Below the pieces are notes generated by a model, which saw only the letters and a list, made by a program, of their open reading frames with translations, searched no databases and was not told the DNA's origin. Shown here one piece after another: positions 17,231 to 26,932 of a DNA stretch of 64,000 nucleotides; position 1 is the stretch's first letter, and each line of letters begins with the position of its first letter. The translations under genes and the position numbers were made by a program. The stretch is from Lachnospiraceae bacterium (GTDB lineage Bacteria > Bacillota > Clostridia > Lachnospirales > Lachnospiraceae), in assembly GCA_004558185.1 (NCBI GenBank), contig SFDP01000003.1, positions 10,890 to 74,889 of the forward strand, given 5' to 3'.

Positions 17231-18961
17231 TTGAAAAAATTACTTCGATTTCTGAAAGACTATAAAAAAGAGAGTATATTGGGCCCCCTGTTTAAACTGC
17301 TGGAAGCTACTCTGGAGCTTTTTGTTCCTCTGGTCGTGGCTTCTCTGATCGATGTGGGAATTGCGGCTAAGGATACAGGCTATATCATGCGGATGTTCCT
17401 TTACTTAATTCTGTTGGGTATAATTGGCCTGCTGTTTTCCGTTACTGCACAGTATTTTGCGGCCAAGGCGGCAGTTGGCTTTGTAAAAAAAATCAGGCAG
17501 GCTCTTTTTGCCCATATGGAGGGACTTTCCTATACGGAAATAGATCGCCTGGGAACGTCTGGAATGATTACCAGAATGACCAGTGACGTGAATCAGGTAC
17601 AGTCGGGAATAAATCTTACTCTGCGTCTGCTTCTGCGTTCTCCTTTTGTGGTGATCGGAGCCTTCCTTATGGCCTGGAATATTGATGCCAGGGTGGCAGG
17701 GATATTTGGTCTTACGATTCTTATTCTGGCTGCTATTGTCTTTGGCATCATGTTTTTAACCATTCCCCTGTATAAGGGGGTACAGCAGAAGCTGGACAAT
17801 GTACTTTCCGCTACCAGAGAGAATCTGGTGGGGGTAAGGGTGATTCGTGCCTTTGGGATGGAAGAAGAGGAAAAGGAAGGCTTTGGGAAAAAACAGGCAG
17901 AGCTGACCCATTCCCAGCTTTTTGCAGGACGTATTTCGGCTTTGATGAATCCCCTGAGCTACTGCATAATTAATATCGGTATTGCTTTAATGGTTTGGAA
18001 GGGGGCATGGCAGGTAGAAACCGGCGTGCTTACCCAGGGAGCCGTGGTGGCACTGTATAATTATATGGCTCAGATTTTAGAAGAATTGATTAAGCTGGCC
18101 AATATGCTGATCAATCTGACCAAGGCAGTGGCCTGTGGAAATCGGATACAAGACGTTTTCGAGATGAGCTCCAGTCAGGAATATCCAAGTAAAACCCGGA
18201 AACAGGAGAACCCTCATATGCCTCAGGTAGTATTCGACCATGTGAGCCTGAAATATGCCACAGGAGGAGAGAATTCTCTTAACGATATTTCCTTCTCGGC
18301 AGAAAAAGGCATGGTGGTAGGTATCATTGGGGGGACAGGAAGCGGAAAAACCTCCCTGGTTAATCTGATTCCCCGATTTTATGATGCTACAGCGGGTAAG
18401 GTATTACTCAATGGAATTGAGGTTTCCGAATACAGCAAAAAGGACTTACGCAGCAAAATAGCGGTGGTTCCTCAAAAACCGGTGCTGTTTAAAGGAACCA
18501 TCCGGGACAATCTGCGCTGGGGGAAAAAGGATGCCGATGATGAAGCATTGTGGGAAGCTCTGACGATTGCCCAGGCCAGAGAAATGGTGGAACAAAAGGA
18601 AGGCGGACTGGACTTTGAAATTGAGCAGAACGGAAGAAATCTGTCAGGGGGACAGAGACAGCGGCTTACCATTGCCAGAGCCCTGGTAAAAAAGCCTCAG
18701 ATTCTGATTCTGGATGACAGCTCCTCAGCTCTGGACTATGCCACCGATGCGGCTCTGCGAAAGGCTCTGAGCCAAATGGAGGCCAGGCCCACAGTTTTTC
18801 TGGTGTCTCAGCGAACCGCCTCTCTTCAGCATGGGGATTTGATTCTGGTGTTGGAGGACGGAGAACTGGTTGGGACAGGCACCCATGACACTTTACTGAA
18901 AACCTGTAAAACCTATGAGGAAATTTATGCTTCTCAGTTTAAAAAGGAGGCAGGAGGCTGA
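17231..18961 (+). CDS. ABC exporter half-transporter with a degenerate ATP site
   Basis: A half-size exporter of 576 residues: a six-helix transmembrane domain (about 1-310) then a nucleotide-binding domain. Walker A is GGTGSGKTS, the signature is LSGGQRQR and Walker B is ILILDDSSSALD. The catalytic Glu after Walker B is Asp, and the switch His is replaced by Gln (VSQRTAS). This is the pattern of the non-hydrolysing site in heterodimeric exporters such as BmrC/D, LmrC/D and TM287/288. The start is TTG at 17231 with GGAGG five bases upstream. Its stop overlaps the ATG of the partner by one base, so the two subunits are translationally coupled. The substrate is unknown. Confidence 0.92.
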   Translation: MKKLLRFLKDYKKESILGPLFKLLEATLELFVPLVVASLIDVGIAAKDTGYIMRMFLYLILLGIIGLLFSVTAQYFAAKAAVGFVKKIRQALFAHMEGLSYTEIDRLGTSGMITRMTSDVNQVQSGINLTLRLLLRSPFVVIGAFLMAWNIDARVAGIFGLTILILAAIVFGIMFLTIPLYKGVQQKLDNVLSATRENLVGVRVIRAFGMEEEEKEGFGKKQAELTHSQLFAGRISALMNPLSYCIINIGIALMVWKGAWQVETGVLTQGAVVALYNYMAQILEELIKLANMLINLTKAVACGNRIQDVFEMSSSQEYPSKTRKQENPHMPQVVFDHVSLKYATGGENSLNDISFSAEKGMVVGIIGGTGSGKTSLVNLIPRFYDATAGKVLLNGIEVSEYSKKDLRSKIAVVPQKPVLFKGTIRDNLRWGKKDADDEALWEALTIAQAREMVEQKEGGLDFEIEQNGRNLSGGQRQRLTIARALVKKPQILILDDSSSALDYATDAALRKALSQMEARPTVFLVSQRTASLQHGDLILVLEDGELVGTGTHDTLLKTCKTYEEIYASQFKKEAGG

Positions 18962-20694
18962 TGAAGATGAATCAGAAAGAAATCCTTCTTAAGGTTTGGA
19001 AATACATTAAGGGGTATCGGGGACGACTGGGCTTATCCATTGCTCTGGCCAGTCTGTCGGTGATCCTCACCCTGTATGCACCTGTCCTGGTGGGAGCAGC
19101 AATCGACTATATTGTGGAGCAGGGCAAGGTGGAATTCACAGCAATTTATCAGCTCTTACTCCGTCTGGCAGCGGTGGCTCTGATTACCGGTCTGTGCCAA
19201 TGGATCATGAATCTGTTAAATAATCATATTGCCTATGGGATAGTGGCAGATATTCGAAGGGATGTTTTTGCCAGATTACAACGGCTGCCTTTACGATATA
19301 TGGACAGCCATCCGTATGGAGATGTGGTAAGCCGGGTTATTGCAGATGCCGATCAGTTTGCCGATGGACTTTTGCTGGGATTCGGCCAGCTCTTCACCGG
19401 GGTGCTCACGATTCTTGGAACCCTGTTGTTTATGCTTTCTTTAAATCCTGCAATTACACTGGTGGTAGTCTGCCTTACCCCTTTATCCTTAATCGTAGCA
19501 AATTTTATTGCCAAAAGTACCTTCTCCTTATTCAACGTTCAATCTCGGACCAGAGGACGGCAGACCGCTTTTGTGGATGAAATGATCGGCAATCAGAAGG
19601 TAGTACAGGCCTTCTTAAAAGAGGAGGAGACACTGACCTCCTTTGAGGAGATAAATGAACAATTGGAGCGCTGCTCTCTAAAAGCCATTTTTTTCTCTTC
19701 ACTGACTAATCCCTGTACCCGTTTTATCAATAGTCTGGTTTATGCGGCTGTGGCGTTAAGCGGAGCCTTTGCTGCCATCAGAGGAAATATTTCCATTGGA
19801 GATTTATCCTGCTTTTTAAGCTATGCCAAGCAGTACACCAAGCCCTTTAATGAGATTTCGGGGGTGGTAACGGAGCTGCAGAATGCCATTGCCTGTGCGG
19901 GAAGAATCTTTGAGTTAATGGAGGAAAAAGAGCAGCTTCCAGACAAGCAGGAGGCCCGGCTTCTTCAGCAGGCAGAAGGATTTGTGAATTTTGAAAAGGT
20001 GAGCTTTTCTTATTTGCCCGGACAGCGGCTGATCGAGAACCTGAATCTTAAGGTCAGGCCGGGAGAAAAGATTGCCATAGTGGGACCTACCGGCTGTGGA
20101 AAGACTACGCTGATTAATCTGCTGATGCGCTTCTATGATGTTACCGGAGGGTGTATCAGGGTAGACGGAGTAGATATCCGTGATTACACCCGAAAAAGCC
20201 TTCGGCTGAATTTTGGTATGGTTTTACAGGATACCTGGCTGAAGGAGGGAACGGTATGGGAAAATATTGCTATGGGAAATAAAGAAGCCAGTCGTGAAGC
20301 GGTGATAGAAGCGGCTAAGGCAGCTCATGCCCACAGCTTTATTAAGCGTCTGCCTAATGGATATGATACCTGGCTGACGGAGGATGGAGGAAGTCTCTCT
20401 CAGGGACAGAAGCAGTTGATCTGTATTGCCAGAATCATGCTTCTGCTTCCTCCCATGCTGATTCTGGATGAGGCTACCTCCTCCATTGACACCAGAACGG
20501 AGATGAAGATTCAGGAAGCCTTTGGCCGACTTATGGAAGGAAGAGTCAGTTTTATTGTAGCTCATCGGCTGTCTACCATCAGGGATGCTGATCAAATTCT
20601 GGTGATGAAAGAGGGAAGCATTATTGAACAGGGCAATCATGAGCAGCTTCTGAACAAGAAGGGCTTTTATTATCAGCTCTATTACAGTCAGTAA
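18961..20694 (+). CDS. ABC exporter half-transporter with a canonical ATP site
   Basis: The partner of the preceding gene, 577 residues with the same layout. Walker A is GPTGCGKTT. Walker B MLILDEATSSID keeps the catalytic Glu, and the switch region IVAHRLSTIRDAD keeps the His. The signature is LSQGQKQL (Q in place of the second G), a substitution common in the member that completes the degenerate site. Together the two form a heterodimeric multidrug/lipid-type exporter with one active ATPase site. Starts at 18961 or the ATG at 18967 are both possible. Confidence 0.92.
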   Translation: MKMNQKEILLKVWKYIKGYRGRLGLSIALASLSVILTLYAPVLVGAAIDYIVEQGKVEFTAIYQLLLRLAAVALITGLCQWIMNLLNNHIAYGIVADIRRDVFARLQRLPLRYMDSHPYGDVVSRVIADADQFADGLLLGFGQLFTGVLTILGTLLFMLSLNPAITLVVVCLTPLSLIVANFIAKSTFSLFNVQSRTRGRQTAFVDEMIGNQKVVQAFLKEEETLTSFEEINEQLERCSLKAIFFSSLTNPCTRFINSLVYAAVALSGAFAAIRGNISIGDLSCFLSYAKQYTKPFNEISGVVTELQNAIACAGRIFELMEEKEQLPDKQEARLLQQAEGFVNFEKVSFSYLPGQRLIENLNLKVRPGEKIAIVGPTGCGKTTLINLLMRFYDVTGGCIRVDGVDIRDYTRKSLRLNFGMVLQDTWLKEGTVWENIAMGNKEASREAVIEAAKAAHAHSFIKRLPNGYDTWLTEDGGSLSQGQKQLICIARIMLLLPPMLILDEATSSIDTRTEMKIQEAFGRLMEGRVSFIVAHRLSTIRDADQILVMKEGSIIEQGNHEQLLNKKGFYYQLYYSQ

Positions 20695-20768
20695 TACTGA
20701 CAGGAATTGAATAGTTGCGGCAAAACGGGCATAGATTAGGAGCAAGAGTGTAAAACAGGAAAGAAATC

Positions 20769-22037
20769 ATGCGTAAAACCTTTTACCGGATAGCTGCTCT
20801 CAGTCTGTTTCTGGTTATTCTCACCTCCCGGCTTAATGCCTTTGCCGAAGAGATGAATACGATAGAAGAAAGCAGTCTTCATGCCGCAAGCGCCGTATTG
20901 ATGGATGCCTCCTCAGGAAGAATATTGTATGAAAAAAACGGACAGGAATTTATGGCAAATGCCAGTACAACCAAAATACTGACCTGCATTCTGACTCTGG
21001 AAGAGGGGGACTTTGACAAACCCGTGCAAGTGTCTGCCTATGCAGCCTCTATGCCGGATGTTCAGTTGAATATCCGGGAAGGGGAACAGTATTTACTGGA
21101 GGACCTGCTCTATTCTCTCATGCTGGAATCCCATAATGATTCTGCGGTGGCCATAGCAGAGCACGTGGCAGGAAGCTGTCAGGAGTTTTCCCGGAAAATG
21201 AATGAGAGGGCTAAGGAGATCGGATGCCAGAAAACCTGGTTTATCACCCCCAATGGGCTGGATGCGAAAGAAACCATTACCCTGAAAAATGGAAAACAGA
21301 TGGAGAAGGAGCATGGAACAACAGCCTCTGATCTGGCACTTATCCTGCGCTATTGTATTGAAAAATCACCCCAAAAAGAAGGATTTCTAAAAATCACCAG
21401 GACCTCTCAGCATTCCTTCTGCAATAAGATTACTGCGGAGGATGGCTCCTTGAGAAACGGACCCAGAAGCTTTAGCTGCAATAATCATAATTCCTTTCTG
21501 CAGATGATGGAAGGTGCGCTTACCGGAAAAACCGGGTTTACCGGTAAGGCCGGTTATTGCTATGTAGGGGCCCTCCGGGAGGGAGAAAGAACCTATATTG
21601 TGGCTCTATTGGCCTGCGGATGGCCGGGAAACAGAAATTATAAGTGGCAGGATACGAGAAAGCTGATGGAATACGGCCTGAACACCTTCCAGCTTCATTC
21701 GGTAAAGGAGCTGGAATTGGACTGGGATGAAATCCTTTCCTCCGGGGTGGAGGGAGGACAGGGAGAAAAAATCGGTCAGTCGGTCGGCCTGACACTGATG
21801 AGGGAACCAAAAGAGGAAATTCCTGATGTTTTATTGAAAGCAGGAGAAGAACTATCTGCAAAAGTGGAAAAAAAGCCGCTTGCTGCACCGGTGAAAAAAG
21901 GACAGCAGGTTGGCAGGGTGCTTTATTTGATCAGCGGAAAAGAGTGGAGGGAAGAACGATTGCTTTCCGGGGAAGACATAGAAAAAATTGACCTTCTCTG
22001 GTGTATAAAACACTGTGCTGAACTGTTCTGGATTTAA
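20769..22037 (+). CDS. D-alanyl-D-alanine carboxypeptidase (PBP5/DacF family), paralogue 2
   Basis: A second peptidoglycan DD-carboxypeptidase (422 residues) with a cleavable signal peptide ending near AFAEE. Motifs are SxxK as STTK (ANASTTKILT), SxN as SHN (LESHNDSAVAIAEH) and KTG in TGKTGFTGKAG. It differs from paralogue 1 by an insert before the KTG motif. The C-terminal domain (PVKKGQQVGRVLYL) is present. It follows the ABC pair after 74 bases. A copy of the structured repeat lies eight bases after its stop. Confidence 0.92.
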   Translation: MRKTFYRIAALSLFLVILTSRLNAFAEEMNTIEESSLHAASAVLMDASSGRILYEKNGQEFMANASTTKILTCILTLEEGDFDKPVQVSAYAASMPDVQLNIREGEQYLLEDLLYSLMLESHNDSAVAIAEHVAGSCQEFSRKMNERAKEIGCQKTWFITPNGLDAKETITLKNGKQMEKEHGTTASDLALILRYCIEKSPQKEGFLKITRTSQHSFCNKITAEDGSLRNGPRSFSCNNHNSFLQMMEGALTGKTGFTGKAGYCYVGALREGERTYIVALLACGWPGNRNYKWQDTRKLMEYGLNTFQLHSVKELELDWDEILSSGVEGGQGEKIGQSVGLTLMREPKEEIPDVLLKAGEELSAKVEKKPLAAPVKKGQQVGRVLYLISGKEWREERLLSGEDIEKIDLLWCIKHCAELFWI

Positions 22038-22044
22038 CCATACG

Positions 22045-22099
22045 AGCAAAAGGAAAGCTGTGTAACAGTGCTTTTGCGAATGGGGCTTTGAATAGTCAC
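22045..22099 (+). repeat. structured intergenic repeat, copy 2
   Basis: The partner of 10381-10437. GCAAAAG/CTTTTGC encloses GCTGT-GTA-ACAGT; changes against copy 1 keep the pairing (one C to U giving G-U, one outer pair gained). It lies just after a gene, as copy 1 does. Confidence 0.7.
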
Positions 22100-22176
22100 G
22101 AGAAAATTAGTTTAATCGATACAGCATTTCTGTAATATTTTTTCCAAAAAGGGTATTTTCAGACGTGAGTAGATGG

Positions 22177-22182
22177 TATAAT
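22177..22182 (+). promoter_or_regulatory. probable -10 box of the c-di-GMP gene
   Basis: A perfect TATAAT 48 bases before the ATG at 22230. No convincing -35 box is placed 16-18 bases upstream, so an activator may be needed or the call may be wrong. Confidence 0.45.
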
Positions 22183-22229
22183 AGACGATACAGGTTGCTT
22201 TTGAAATAAACTTACAAAGGAAGAATGAG

Positions 22230-25166
22230 ATGAGAAGATTCCCGTTATACGTCATAGTCTGGTGCGTATTACTGTTTCTTGCCTGGCCTGCCAGACAGGT
22301 ATCAGCAGCAGATACGGAAGAGAATGACCATAGGATAATCGTAGTGGGCTGGTATGAGCAGGATGGCTATATGAGAGAAGACAGTAACGGCCAGCTTACC
22401 GGCTTTGGAGTAGATTATCTTAACGCCATTGCTCATTATACCGGCTGGGAATACCGTTTCGTAAAAGGTAGCCGCAGACAGTGTCTGACCTGGTTGGAAT
22501 CCGGTCAGATTGATTTGATGTCCCCTGTCAGCACTACCCTGGAGCTGAACAATGCTAAGATCGCAAGGGTCGTGATCGGAGATGATTACGGATATATTTA
22601 TAAGCTGGGCAATAATTTTTCTTTGGATTATGGAGATGCACTCCAGATGAATAATGTTACGCTTGGAATAAAGCGGGACAGTGGTGTGGAAGAGAATCTC
22701 CGGCGATACTGCGAGGAAAATCAGATCACTTTTTATGAGCTGGTTTATTTTGACAGTATGGAGGAGATGCTCAGGCAGTTGGCCAATGAGAAGGTGGATG
22801 CCATTGTGACGGATTCCTTCGTCAATCTTTCCGACTTAAAGGTGGTAGGACGTTTTTTTAATGGTCAAATGACCTTTGCCTCTTCTGACGAGGAGCTTCT
22901 TGGTCAGCTGAATCGGGCAATGGAAGAGATTAAGATGAACAATCCCAGCTTTACGGAAGAGCTGAGAAACCTGTATTTTGCTGAAGCCTCTCACAATGAT
23001 TTGGAGTATTCCCAGGAGGAAAAGGTTTTTCTGGAGGGAGAAAAGGTTTATAATGTGGCGCTTTGCCTGGATCAGTATCCAGTCTGTTATCAGACAGGAG
23101 CTAATCAGGGGTATAAGGGGATTGCCATAGAGATACTCAAAAAGATAGAGTATCATACGGGGCTTACTTTTGAAATTCGCTATGTGGACAGTTATAATCA
23201 GGGAATAGTCCTTCTGGAGGAGGGAGAAGTGGATATTTTGGGTAGCTGTATTCTTCCCAGCAGCGGTATCCGCGGAGTCTCATGGAACAATAATACAGGA
23301 CTGCCCGGTGAGGAGTATACTGCCGGATTTTATGAAGCGAATATGGCGCTGATAGGTGAGCGCAGCCAGAAAATAGAGGATGCCCTAAGGGTTGCTGTTC
23401 CAGAGTGGTTTATGCAGGGAAAAGAGAAGCTGGAAGAGTTGTATCCTCAGTATGAATATATCATTTATGAAAATGATGCTGCCTGCTTTGAAGCGATTTT
23501 GAATAAAGAGGTGGATGCCGCAATCCAGTCTGATCTAAAGGTGAATGAGGTATCCATATACAAAAAGTATAAGGAAATCCAGAATCTGAAATACATACCG
23601 GGCAGCTACTCAGCCAGCTTTGCGGTGCGTGATGATGAAGCTCTGCTGCTTGGTATCCTGGATAAGGCGATAAACAGTATTTCAGAAGGCAGCAAGGCAG
23701 CAATATTCAATAACAATATTCAGCATATCTCTATTGAACGGTTTTCCTTCTGGGAGTTTATCTTCCAGTACAAAATATACCTGGTCATTGGCATTATGAT
23801 GATCATACTATTGAATTATGTACATGGATATTACCGTAAATACAAGATAGAATTGAAGAATAAGGAAATCGCTTATCGGGACAGCATAGCCAATATCAGC
23901 AGCATGGAAAAGTTCAGATTGGATGTGCTCCCTATTCTTCAGGGGCACGAAAAGGGAAACTACTATGCCTTGGCGGTAGATGTGGACAAATTTAAAGTGA
24001 TCAATGATCTTTATGGCTATGACCAGGGAGACAGAGTTATTGCATTTCTGGCAAAGATGTTAAAGCTCGGTCTTACCGAGAAGGATTACATTACCCGCAA
24101 TCATGCAGATAATTTTGTCATCTTTAAATACAGTACCTCGATCCGGGCGGTGGAGGACTATTTAAGGGGAGTTTTTGAAGCGATAGAAGTGGCATTGATC
24201 AATAAGCAAACCCATTATCATCTTGTGCTGAAGGCGGGAATATATCATTTGGAAGGAAATGACGATATTCTCTCCAGCATCATTGATAAAGCAAGCCTGG
24301 CAAAGGGGCACATTGAGCATATTCACAGGAGTACCTATAGGATCTATGAGGAATCCATGCGCCAGGAGAATATTTATGCCAAATATCTGGAAAATGAGAT
24401 GAATGATGCACTAAAGACAGGGCAGTTCTGTATTTACCTGCAGCCACAGGTGGATTTTAAAACCAAAAAGGTGGTCAGTGCAGAAGCTCTGGTGCGCTGG
24501 GACCATCCAAGGGATGGAATGATTCCGCCCAGTCGCTTCCTTCCGATTTTTGAAAAGAACGGATTTATTAACTGCCTGGATTTTTATGTTTGGGAGCAGG
24601 CCATTAAGACCATTGCAGACTGGCGAAGGCAGAAGAAGATCATGGTTCCTATAGCCATTAACCTGTCCCGGGTAGATGTGCAGAATGACAATATGGCAAG
24701 TGAGCTGAGAAGCCTGATGGATAAGTATGGACTGGAAAGTCGATGGATTAAGACGGAGCTGACCGAAAGCATCTGCCTGGAGGGAGATGACCTGATGTTG
24801 GAAAGAATGCAGGAATTGAGACAGCTTGGTCTGAAAATTGCAGTAGATGATTTTGGTTCGGGCTATTCCTCCCTGCATATGCTTAAAAAGATGCCTATTG
24901 ATATTTTGAAAATTGACAAAAGCTTTCTGGACTTTGATCTGGATATGGATATTCGGGATGAAATCATTATTCGTGATATTGTGGAGATGGGGAAGCATCT
25001 TGACCTGCAGATTATAGCAGAGGGTGTGGAGACCCAGGAGCAGAGCAACTTCCTTGAGTCTATAGGCTGCGACATTGCACAGGGATATTTTTATGGCAAA
25101 CCTATGTCGGTAGAGGATTTTGAAGCCCTCCTTCTTAAGCAGTACGGACAGGGAGGTGCGCAATGA
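22230..25166 (+). CDS. membrane sensor with two SBP3 domains, degenerate GGDEF and active-type EAL
   Basis: A 978-residue transmembrane signalling protein. Order: signal peptide (1-27); two periplasmic amino-acid-binding (SBP_bac_3) domains at about 33-255 and 270-500; one membrane helix at about 512-532; GGDEF domain at about 570-700; EAL domain at about 715-970. The GGDEF signature is replaced (RNHADNF), so it should not make c-di-GMP and may bind GTP as a regulator. The EAL domain keeps its catalytic set: EALVRW, ELTES, DDFGSGYSSL, KIDKSFL and EGVET. It is therefore probably a c-di-GMP phosphodiesterase controlled by an extracellular small solute. Its stop overlaps the ATG of the next gene by four bases. 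Confidence 0.92.
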   Translation: MRRFPLYVIVWCVLLFLAWPARQVSAADTEENDHRIIVVGWYEQDGYMREDSNGQLTGFGVDYLNAIAHYTGWEYRFVKGSRRQCLTWLESGQIDLMSPVSTTLELNNAKIARVVIGDDYGYIYKLGNNFSLDYGDALQMNNVTLGIKRDSGVEENLRRYCEENQITFYELVYFDSMEEMLRQLANEKVDAIVTDSFVNLSDLKVVGRFFNGQMTFASSDEELLGQLNRAMEEIKMNNPSFTEELRNLYFAEASHNDLEYSQEEKVFLEGEKVYNVALCLDQYPVCYQTGANQGYKGIAIEILKKIEYHTGLTFEIRYVDSYNQGIVLLEEGEVDILGSCILPSSGIRGVSWNNNTGLPGEEYTAGFYEANMALIGERSQKIEDALRVAVPEWFMQGKEKLEELYPQYEYIIYENDAACFEAILNKEVDAAIQSDLKVNEVSIYKKYKEIQNLKYIPGSYSASFAVRDDEALLLGILDKAINSISEGSKAAIFNNNIQHISIERFSFWEFIFQYKIYLVIGIMMIILLNYVHGYYRKYKIELKNKEIAYRDSIANISSMEKFRLDVLPILQGHEKGNYYALAVDVDKFKVINDLYGYDQGDRVIAFLAKMLKLGLTEKDYITRNHADNFVIFKYSTSIRAVEDYLRGVFEAIEVALINKQTHYHLVLKAGIYHLEGNDDILSSIIDKASLAKGHIEHIHRSTYRIYEESMRQENIYAKYLENEMNDALKTGQFCIYLQPQVDFKTKKVVSAEALVRWDHPRDGMIPPSRFLPIFEKNGFINCLDFYVWEQAIKTIADWRRQKKIMVPIAINLSRVDVQNDNMASELRSLMDKYGLESRWIKTELTESICLEGDDLMLERMQELRQLGLKIAVDDFGSGYSSLHMLKKMPIDILKIDKSFLDFDLDMDIRDEIIIRDIVEMGKHLDLQIIAEGVETQEQSNFLESIGCDIAQGYFYGKPMSVEDFEALLLKQYGQGGAQ

Positions 25167-26821
25167 ATCGAAAAAGGTGCGGGTACAGAATACTTCTTGC
25201 ATTACTTTTGTTGGCAGGCCAGTTGCTTTCCGGCTGTGGAGCCGGCATTCTGTCAGCAGGTGAAGACAGGCAGGAGACCGTTTTGCTGGATGGAACAGAA
25301 GAATTGCTGGTAGCAGTCAACGTAGACGGCACTTCTCCTGAGCTGGTGTTTGAAAGTGTTTGGACAAATCGTTCCAAATTCTGGGGAACCCTGTTGTTCA
25401 GAGGGCTGTTGATGGCAGATGAAAATATCAACCATGTAACCACCGATTTGTGTGAACAGTATGCTGTTTCTCCCGATGGATTAAGCTATGTGTTTACGCT
25501 GCAGAGTGATGTGCTCTGGCATGATGGAGAGCCATTTACTCCCCAGGATGTGGTATGGTCTGTAGAAGCCTGCCTGAAGGCACAGGAAACTAATGGTTAT
25601 GTGCGAAAGGGGCTGCAGCAGATTAAAGGGGTGAGACAGTTTTTGGAAGGGAAGGCAGCCTCTATTTCAGGTCTGGAAATTAAAGGCCAGGATCTGACGA
25701 TCCGTCTGGAAGAGAAGAACGACAGTTTCCTTGCCTGCATAGCTCAGCTTGCAATACTGCCGAAGCATTGCTTTAAGCATATAGAGGCAGAGAACATCTA
25801 TGCTTCTGATTTCTGGAAGATGCCGGTAGGTACCGGCCCGTATCGAATCGTAAGCAATGAGAACAACGAGGCTGTTTTCGTGTTAAACGAAAACTATACG
25901 GGGAAAAAGCCTGCCATTAAGCAGATTCGTTATAAAGTGGTGGATGCAAAAGCACCGGAGGATTTTGATTTTACCCTGACCTCCGACCCGGATACGATCA
26001 GCAGATATCGAAAAGAGGCAGACTATGAGGTAATACGCACCAATAATCTGTATTATCGTTACCTGCTGTTTAATCTGGACTGCCGAACAGGAGAGAATGA
26101 GGGGATTTTGGAAAATAAGAAGGTTCGGCAGGCATTGATGTACGGATTGGACAGAAGAAGCATGATCAATAACCTCTACGGAGGGACAGCTCTGAATATG
26201 GACTGTGGTATACCGGAATTTGATTCCTGGTATGTAAAAAAGGATGACGATGCAGTAGGCTATCGCCCTGCACAGGCCAGAAGAATGCTGGAGGAGGCAG
26301 GCTTTGATTTCGATAAAACACTGGTGCTTACCGGCTACGATACCGATGAACTGTCGGTAAGACTGTTGGAAGAAATAGCGGCCTGCTGGAAGGTGATCGG
26401 GGTAAAAACAGAAATTCTTCTATCCAACAGCTATACGACAGATAAACTGTTTGCAGATGCTGACTGGTACGATATCGCACTGAAGAACCTGGCGGCAGTC
26501 AATTACTCTGAGTGGTATTATGAATACTGCGGTGACAATGTACTGTTTTCTGAAATTATGGGAAAGCATAATGGCTTTGATGAACTGCTCGAACGCCTGG
26601 ATGATGCAAAATGGGCCTATGAAAAGAATGAACTGTATAGAGAAGCACAGAGCCTGGAAAATGAACTGGTTTATAAAATACCGCTGGCTGTTGTTCCCCA
26701 GTATGTGATTTATCGCAGAACCAAGCTGGAAATTCCGGAAATGAAATTCCCCAATATGTGGTACTATTATGATCTGAATCTGTCTCAATGGAAAATAATT
26801 TCCAAAAATGGAACACAATAG
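25163..26821 (+). CDS. family 5 solute-binding lipoprotein (peptide/nickel type)
   Basis: A 552-residue extracytoplasmic binding protein of the SBP_bac_5 (OppA/DppA) family. The lipoprotein signal peptide ends in the lipobox LSGC. The family block LQSDVLWHDGEPFTPQDVVWS and the typical VRQALMYGLDRRSMINNLYGG are present. No permease or ATPase genes accompany it. It overlaps the stop of the SBP3-GGDEF-EAL gene by four bases, so the two are made together. This suggests a ligand-sensing or ligand-capture role tied to the c-di-GMP protein rather than plain uptake, but that is inference. Confidence 0.9.
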   Translation: MNRKRCGYRILLALLLLAGQLLSGCGAGILSAGEDRQETVLLDGTEELLVAVNVDGTSPELVFESVWTNRSKFWGTLLFRGLLMADENINHVTTDLCEQYAVSPDGLSYVFTLQSDVLWHDGEPFTPQDVVWSVEACLKAQETNGYVRKGLQQIKGVRQFLEGKAASISGLEIKGQDLTIRLEEKNDSFLACIAQLAILPKHCFKHIEAENIYASDFWKMPVGTGPYRIVSNENNEAVFVLNENYTGKKPAIKQIRYKVVDAKAPEDFDFTLTSDPDTISRYRKEADYEVIRTNNLYYRYLLFNLDCRTGENEGILENKKVRQALMYGLDRRSMINNLYGGTALNMDCGIPEFDSWYVKKDDDAVGYRPAQARRMLEEAGFDFDKTLVLTGYDTDELSVRLLEEIAACWKVIGVKTEILLSNSYTTDKLFADADWYDIALKNLAAVNYSEWYYEYCGDNVLFSEIMGKHNGFDELLERLDDAKWAYEKNELYREAQSLENELVYKIPLAVVPQYVIYRRTKLEIPEMKFPNMWYYYDLNLSQWKIISKNGTQ

Positions 26822-26856
26822 GGGAAACTTCTCTTTCTATTTTTCTTTTTTTGTGC

Positions 26857-26887
26857 TATACTGACAAAGTGTGAAAAAATTTTCACA
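26857..26887 (+). promoter_or_regulatory. putative -10 box and palindromic operator of the decarboxylase operon
   Basis: TATACT at 26857-26862 followed by the palindrome TGTGAAAAAATTTTCACA (26870-26887; 8-bp arms around AA), which would lie over the transcription start. It resembles Rex or CRP-type sites, but its half-sites are two bases further apart than theirs, so the regulator is not assigned. Confidence 0.55.
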
Positions 26888-26932
26888 ATGTATTGTTTTA
26901 TTTTTATTTTATAATAAATGGAGGGCAAAAAG

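Noticed and set aside
20695..20768. third copy of the structured repeat
   Set aside because: Shares only TGAATAGTT with the two copies and lacks the paired arms.
26870..26887. Rex or CRP site
   Set aside because: The half-sites are two bases further apart than in either consensus, so the regulator is left open.
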